DNA from: Treponema sp.
GTDB lineage: Bacteria; Spirochaetota; Spirochaetia; Treponematales; Treponemataceae
NCBI GenBank assembly: GCA_017525605.1
Contig: JAFXSM010000030.1
Span: forward strand, 186,001 to 250,000
Direction of reading: 5' to 3'
Length of the DNA: 64,000 bases
Position numbers and translations under genes: made by a program. Numbering within the stretch: position 1 is the first letter of the stretch; every line of letters begins with the position of its first letter. The notes below the pieces were generated by a model, which saw only the letters and a list, made by a program, of their open reading frames with translations, searched no databases and was not told the origin of the DNA. This document shows positions 60,614-64,000 of the stretch, one piece after another.

Positions 60614-60949
60614 TCACTGCCGCCTGAGCAGCGACTGTGTGAGTTCCTGAATTGTCTGTTTGTTGAATTCTGTGAGCATGTTGTACTGCTCCATGAGCGT
60701 CCTGTTCTCGCTCGAAAGCTCGCATCCCCTCGTCGCTTCGGAGACGCACACGCCTTTCACGAGGTATTCGACGGACGTGTTCAACTCGTGCGCGACGTTG
60801 AGAGCGATGTCCGCGCTCGGAATGCTGTTCAGTTTTATTCCGTTGTGGATGCTCGAATAAGAAATCCCCACTTTTGCCGAAAGTTCTTTTCTTGATATGC
60901 CCTTCCACTCGCACAGCTCAAGGACTCTGCCCCAAAAATTGTCAGCCAT
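60614..60949 (-). CDS. XRE family transcriptional regulator
   Basis: The 111-residue protein has an N-terminal XRE helix-turn-helix (about 8-62: LCEWKGISRKELSAKVGIS, IPSADIALNVAHELNTSVEYL) and a C-terminal helix (about 75-111). It is divergent from the 61066 operon and close to the AATTGTGTT repeats, so it probably controls both directions. ATG 60949 is used: TATCAT ends six bases before it, suggesting leaderless translation. GTG 60955 and TTG 60964 are less likely. Confidence 0.8.
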   Translation of the reverse strand: MADNFWGRVLELCEWKGISRKELSAKVGISYSSIHNGIKLNSIPSADIALNVAHELNTSVEYLVKGVCVSEATRGCELSSENRTLMEQYNMLTEFNKQTIQELTQSLLRRQ

Positions 60950-60962
60950 GTGCACATGATAC

Positions 60963-61023
60963 AATTGTGTTTTAAAAATATTTTATATTTGATATTTTTG
61001 TGTTATGATAATATAATTGTGTT
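60963..61023. promoter_or_regulatory. Divergent control region with two AATTGTGTT repeats
   Basis: AATTGTGTT at 60963-60971 and 61015-61023, 52 bases apart, both direct. The first overlaps the XRE -10 region, so autoregulation is likely. The second lies upstream of the 61066 Shine-Dalgarno. Confidence 0.5.
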
Positions 61024-61065
61024 AACAAGAAGAGAAAATACACGAGTTTTTATAAGGAGGACAAT

Positions 61066-61281
61066 ATGACACCAACTCAGAAAAAAGCTGCGCGATACAA
61101 TGATGCTGCAAAAAATCAGATTCGTACAAAGGCTGAAAAGCGTGGTGTAAAGCGTGGAATGCGGAAAGCAAAAACTATAGTGAGGGCTTTGAAATTCGTG
61201 AATGACAAAAAAGACAGAAAAATTCGCGAGCTTGAAAAGCGTATTGCTGAACTTGAGGATGAGCTGAACTCTCTGCGCTAA
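61066..61281 (+). CDS. 71-residue basic coiled-coil protein
   Basis: The first 45 residues are Lys/Arg-rich (KAEKRGVKRGMRKAK) and the last 25 form a coiled coil (RKIRELEKRIAELEDELNSL). A strong AAGGAGG lies eight bases upstream, implying good translation. It leads the four-gene set 61066-63075. Nucleic-acid binding is a guess from charge; no family is known to me. Confidence 0.65.
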   Translation: MTPTQKKAARYNDAAKNQIRTKAEKRGVKRGMRKAKTIVRALKFVNDKKDRKIRELEKRIAELEDELNSLR

Positions 61282-61291
61282 GGAGTTTGTT

Positions 61292-62137
61292 ATGTATATG
61301 ATACTTGCTGTTGTTGCCGCTGTCGTCAGTACTGTCGCGGTGGTGTGGATTTTTGCAAAACTTAAGATATTCGACCTGATTGGCTATTTTATACCAGGTT
61401 GTGCTTCGTTCTTTGTATTCAGGTTTTTGGAAGTTGGAAGCATCTTCGCTGTTTCACTGTTTTTTTTCTCTGCGATTTTTTGCGATGTCGCGGAGGAGCA
61501 TACTTACACAGATACATATCTAACCGTCAAGCGTGATATCAAATTTCTTGCTGAAACTAAGATTGGAAAGGAAAAAAAATACACTGCACTAGATTTGCCG
61601 AAAGATACTGTTCTTAAAGTCATCGATTCAAAAATCAAAAAAGATGAACGCATTCTGTTTTGCTACGCAGTTTTTAACGGTGATAACCGGCTGAAAAAGG
61701 GAACTGTGAAATTCCCAAAGGATGAAGCCAAAAGGTTAAAGCAAGACAATGATTGCTATTCTTTTTCTAGTGACAGCAGCTTCTTCAGCGATTATCGGAA
61801 GATGGCATCGGCAAAGAACGAGAAGATAACAGGCAACCTGTTGCATGAATTCGCTGAAGCTTTGCGTGCAAACGGCGTTGATATAGTGTTTATCTATAAG
61901 GGGAATTTCTTCAAAAAGACATGGATCAAAATCACGCGCTATACGATTCCGAAAAATGGTTTTGATTACAAAGCTCCTAGCGGCAAGGTGTACAAAGGCG
62001 TTTTCGGAAAGTACCCTACAGAAGCAGGGTATTTCTGGTACACGGAAAGCGCGAACAAGAAAAAGCTCTTGGAGATTGTAAATCAGTTCTACGAAAAACT
62101 TGATAGACAGTTGTATGAACTTCCGGAGGAGGACTAG
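61292..62137 (+). CDS. Membrane-anchored protein of unknown function
   Basis: The 281-residue protein has two to three transmembrane segments in the first 65 residues (LAVVAAVVSTVAVVWIFAKL, IFAVSLFFFSAIFC). A soluble domain of about 200 residues follows, rich in Lys/Tyr/Phe (LLHEFAEALRANGVDIVFI, YKAPSGKVYKGVFGKYP). No family is recognised. AAGGAG seven bases upstream and a 10-base gap after the previous gene indicate an operon. Confidence 0.55.
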   Translation: MYMILAVVAAVVSTVAVVWIFAKLKIFDLIGYFIPGCASFFVFRFLEVGSIFAVSLFFFSAIFCDVAEEHTYTDTYLTVKRDIKFLAETKIGKEKKYTALDLPKDTVLKVIDSKIKKDERILFCYAVFNGDNRLKKGTVKFPKDEAKRLKQDNDCYSFSSDSSFFSDYRKMASAKNEKITGNLLHEFAEALRANGVDIVFIYKGNFFKKTWIKITRYTIPKNGFDYKAPSGKVYKGVFGKYPTEAGYFWYTESANKKKLLEIVNQFYEKLDRQLYELPEED

Positions 62138-62194
62138 CAAAAGTCTTTTCCGTGAAGCTGTAAAAAATTTGTTCTTTTATAGAGGAGGTATACT

Positions 62195-62455
62195 ATGGGA
62201 GCAATTTGGGATTTCATCAGCGGAAAATCCACTGATTGGGACGCAGTTAACAGACAGCAGGAAGCGTATGAACGAACTCGACCGAAAAGAATTCGCTATA
62301 CGGCGTACTGTAGAAGATGTGGTAATGGTGGATATGACAGTTTAATGTCAAGGGGAATTTCGGAAAGGACTCCACAGGAGGCTATAAGAATGCTTCAGAA
62401 TTCTGATAATGGTTGTGGAAGAGGAAATCACGACCCTCAGGTGCAGGAACTCTAA
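62195..62455 (+). CDS. Small protein with possible zinc site
   Basis: The 86-residue protein has CRRCGNGG near residue 39 and CGRGNHDP near residue 74, which could bind one zinc (two Cys, then Cys and His). The middle is polar with a helix. GAGGAGG seven bases upstream supports the start. Third gene of the 61066 operon; no family recognised. Confidence 0.55.
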   Translation: MGAIWDFISGKSTDWDAVNRQQEAYERTRPKRIRYTAYCRRCGNGGYDSLMSRGISERTPQEAIRMLQNSDNGCGRGNHDPQVQEL

Positions 62456-62505
62456 TACTGATTTTATATTGTGAAACTTATATTTTAAACGAGGAGGTTT
62501 AAATA

Positions 62506-63075
62506 GTGAATATTGTTGGTAAGCCAAAATTCGCGATGCAGAATAGGGGAAAAACGCCGAGTATAAATCCAAGTGATGTTGTAAAGTTCAAATCATTGCT
62601 TGAGTACTTTGTGGCTCATCTAGAATATCTGCAATATGAAAACAAAAAGTACCAAGTTCAACGCGGACGTGGATATGCAAAATATATTCTGCCGATTTTG
62701 CCTAATTTCAAAAAAACTGGACAGGGGTATAAAGGAGATGCTATTCAAAATCAGATTTCGCAGTGGGAGCAATATTCTTGTGCAAAGAGCACGAGCGGAA
62801 AAATCTTCATAAATGTGCAGATAAATCATGGTAATAAAACGACGGCTACAAATTATCTTTGTTGGGAAGGTACTTATTATAATATCCTTGCAAAGTGGGC
62901 ACCAAGATGGTTGTTGATAAAAAGCGTGATACTTGAACTTTCAATCGAAGACAAGACTCCTCAGGCAGAAAAAAAATTGCAAACGATGTCAATTGCAGAA
63001 CTTGGTCTTTTTGACGGCAATCCGCCAAATGAAAATCTGCAATCTTTCTGGAACTACTATTCAAAGTTCGCTTGA
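62506..63075 (+). CDS. Hypothetical protein, last gene of the 61066 operon
   Basis: The 189-residue soluble protein has a basic, Tyr-rich middle (YQVQRGRGYAKYILPILP) and a helical C-terminus (KKLQTMSIAELGLFDGNPP). GTG at 62506 is chosen for GAGGAGG eight bases upstream. The GC-rich spacer seen in other genes is missing and the codon use is AT-leaning, consistent with recent arrival. A T-rich repeat copy (63092-63139) terminates the operon. Confidence 0.5.
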   Translation: MNIVGKPKFAMQNRGKTPSINPSDVVKFKSLLEYFVAHLEYLQYENKKYQVQRGRGYAKYILPILPNFKKTGQGYKGDAIQNQISQWEQYSCAKSTSGKIFINVQINHGNKTTATNYLCWEGTYYNILAKWAPRWLLIKSVILELSIEDKTPQAEKKLQTMSIAELGLFDGNPPNENLQSFWNYYSKFA

Positions 63076-63091
63076 AATTGCTTCTTCAAAA

Positions 63092-63139
63092 CGCTTCGGC
63101 TTCTCGGAACTCCCCGTTCCCCCTGCCGGAGCGTTTTTT
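63092..63139 (+). repeat. 48-bp terminator-like repeat D, copy 1
   Basis: Outer stem CGCTTCGGC / GCCGGAGCG with one G-U, inner hairpin GGAAC-TCCCC-GTTCC, then a T run. Three differences from copy 2 at 63912-63960. Brackets the VapBC pair on its 5' side and ends the 61066 operon. Confidence 0.85.
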
Positions 63140-63185
63140 CTCGAACATATTTTTTCTTCATGTTAAAATTGCGACGGAGAAAATT

Positions 63186-63482
63186 ATGCTTGATATCCCA
63201 TATAAAAAAACAGGCGCACAAAACGCTTATATCTCTTACGAAAAATTGGAAAGCCGGTTGAAGGCAATTCCTCAGGAATTTTTTGCTGATGTTCTGAATT
63301 TCTTTGATTTGCTTGAGTACAAAATCGATGTCGTGAAGTCTGAAAAGAAAAACGAAAAAAAACGCTCGGTTCAAGAAGGCTTGGACTTGTTGGAGAAAAT
63401 CGCGGGCTGCGTTCCTGAGTCAGTTTCTTTGGAAGACGCAAAAGCAGAATACTTCGCAGAAAAATACGGAGTCGATAAATGA
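63186..63482 (+). CDS. vapB: Antitoxin of the VapBC pair
   Basis: The 98-residue protein (MLDIPYKKTGAQNAYISYEKLE) has the Ile/Pro-Glu-Phe helix IPQEFFADVLNFFDLLEYK, as in DUF2281-like antitoxins, and an acidic C-terminus that should cover the toxin site. GGAG eight bases before ATG 63186 supports the start. Its stop overlaps the toxin ATG by four bases, the usual coupling. Confidence 0.8.
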   Translation: MLDIPYKKTGAQNAYISYEKLESRLKAIPQEFFADVLNFFDLLEYKIDVVKSEKKNEKKRSVQEGLDLLEKIAGCVPESVSLEDAKAEYFAEKYGVDK

Positions 63483-63892
63483 ATGTTTTGATAGACACGA
63501 ATATCATTCTTGATGTCATTCAAAAGAGACAGCCATTTTTTGATGATGCGAATCAGATTTTTCAGCAGTGCATTGGAAACGTCCACAATGGTTTTGTGAC
63601 GGCTCATTCGATTTCGGATGTTTTCTTTATTACACGAAAATCGCATTCATTGGAAGATAGGAAAAATGTGATAAAGCTTTTTTGCAATTTTTTTACAATA
63701 ATTTCGGAAGGGAAAAATGATTTCCTTTCATTTCTAGACAATGGCGATTGGAATGATTTGGAGGATGCTCTTCAAATGACATGTGCGGAAAAATCGAATC
63801 TTGATTACATAATCACTAGAGATAAGGAAAATGGTTTCAAAAATTCTCCCGTAAAAACCATTTCGCCAGTGGATTTTTTGAAGATAAAATAG
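63479..63892 (+). CDS. vapC: PIN domain ribonuclease toxin VapC
   Basis: The 137-residue PIN protein has the catalytic acidic set: Asp in LIDTNIILD (about residue 6), Asp/Glu in WNDLEDALQM (about 91-96), and Asp in YIITRDKENGF (about 113). The toxin cuts RNA, usually tRNA or rRNA. It is intact, unlike the VapC remnant at 22764. The pair is bracketed by the D repeats. Confidence 0.88.
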   Translation: MNVLIDTNIILDVIQKRQPFFDDANQIFQQCIGNVHNGFVTAHSISDVFFITRKSHSLEDRKNVIKLFCNFFTIISEGKNDFLSFLDNGDWNDLEDALQMTCAEKSNLDYIITRDKENGFKNSPVKTISPVDFLKIK

Positions 63893-63911
63893 TTTTCAAT
63901 GATTCCATACC

Positions 63912-63960
63912 CGCTTCGGCTCCTCGGAACTTCCCGTTCCCCTTGCCGGAGCGTTTTTTT
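63912..63960 (+). repeat. 48-bp terminator-like repeat D, copy 2
   Basis: Same stem and box order as copy 1, differing at three positions. It terminates vapC. The last 40 bases of the window show no further feature. Confidence 0.85.
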
Positions 63961-64000
63961 GCGTGGAGCAGTGCAAGCGCGCGTTTCCGTCAGCGGACTT

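Noticed and set aside
38840..63960. Integron attC sites for the Rpn and VapBC brackets
   Set aside because: The brackets are palindromic and cassette-like, but I see no integrase and no clear GTTRRRY/RYYYAAC core boxes. The similarity to integron cassettes is only in layout.

Overview
This window most likely comes from the chromosome of a Treponema-like spirochaete, probably a host- or gut-associated species. The case is indirect: a moderately AT-rich genome, many lipoproteins with short Cys lipoboxes, an HTH-receiver regulator, an rplM-rpsI-recX run, an rpsP-khpA-rimM-trmD-rplS operon and abundant HD-GYP/EAL signalling. No rRNA is present, so genus is an inference.

Layout. 1-4556: end of a PotA-type ABC ATPase, a small membrane protein, rplM-rpsI-recX, an HTH-receiver regulator and a SPOR-domain protein. 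4580-13121: HD-GYP protein, DUF4956 membrane protein and VTC polyphosphate-polymerase-like protein on the minus strand. Divergent from them are three carbohydrate-binding beta-helix proteins (Cthe_2159-like) and an outer-membrane barrel. 13130-22296: an aromatic amino acid lyase, an ORF6N protein bracketed by repeats, and three large lipoproteins. 22505-22963: an antitoxin beside a wrecked VapC. 23108-27809: a five-gene operon (circularly permuted ATP-grasp, alpha-E, transglutaminase and two M14-fold proteins, one without its zinc ligands) behind a possible attenuator. 27911-33644: a complete fructose PTS (EI divergent from deoR-fruK-fruA-HPr). 33770-45144: glycolysis and central metabolism, a repeat-bracketed Rpn nuclease, aroC, a dehydrogenase, a pseudouridine synthase and a large orphan adenine methyltransferase. 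45315-49643: the ribosome maturation operon, YraN and tRNA-Leu. 49730-59697: vWA/MoxR pair, TatD, a PBP-GGDEF-EAL receptor, a pseudouridine synthase, and argJ-argB. 59764-64000: an accessory island with an ADP-ribosyltransferase-like protein, a XRE regulator, four uncharacterised genes and a repeat-bracketed VapBC.

Three patterns cut across the genes. First, at least eight genes have a -10 box only 5-8 bases from the start codon and no Shine-Dalgarno, which predicts leaderless mRNAs. Second, there are several families of structured palindromes (A: three copies; B: four copies; one perfect four-way junction). Their flanks are conserved while their stems change with compensating bases. Third, single accessory genes or gene pairs (Rpn, VapBC, ORF6N) are each bracketed by near-identical terminator-like repeats, as if moved as cassettes.

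The strongest candidates for an undescribed system are the ATP-grasp/alpha-E/transglutaminase/M14 operon with its pseudo-peptidase and leader terminator, the DUF4956-VTC-beta-helix surface cluster, and the palindrome families.
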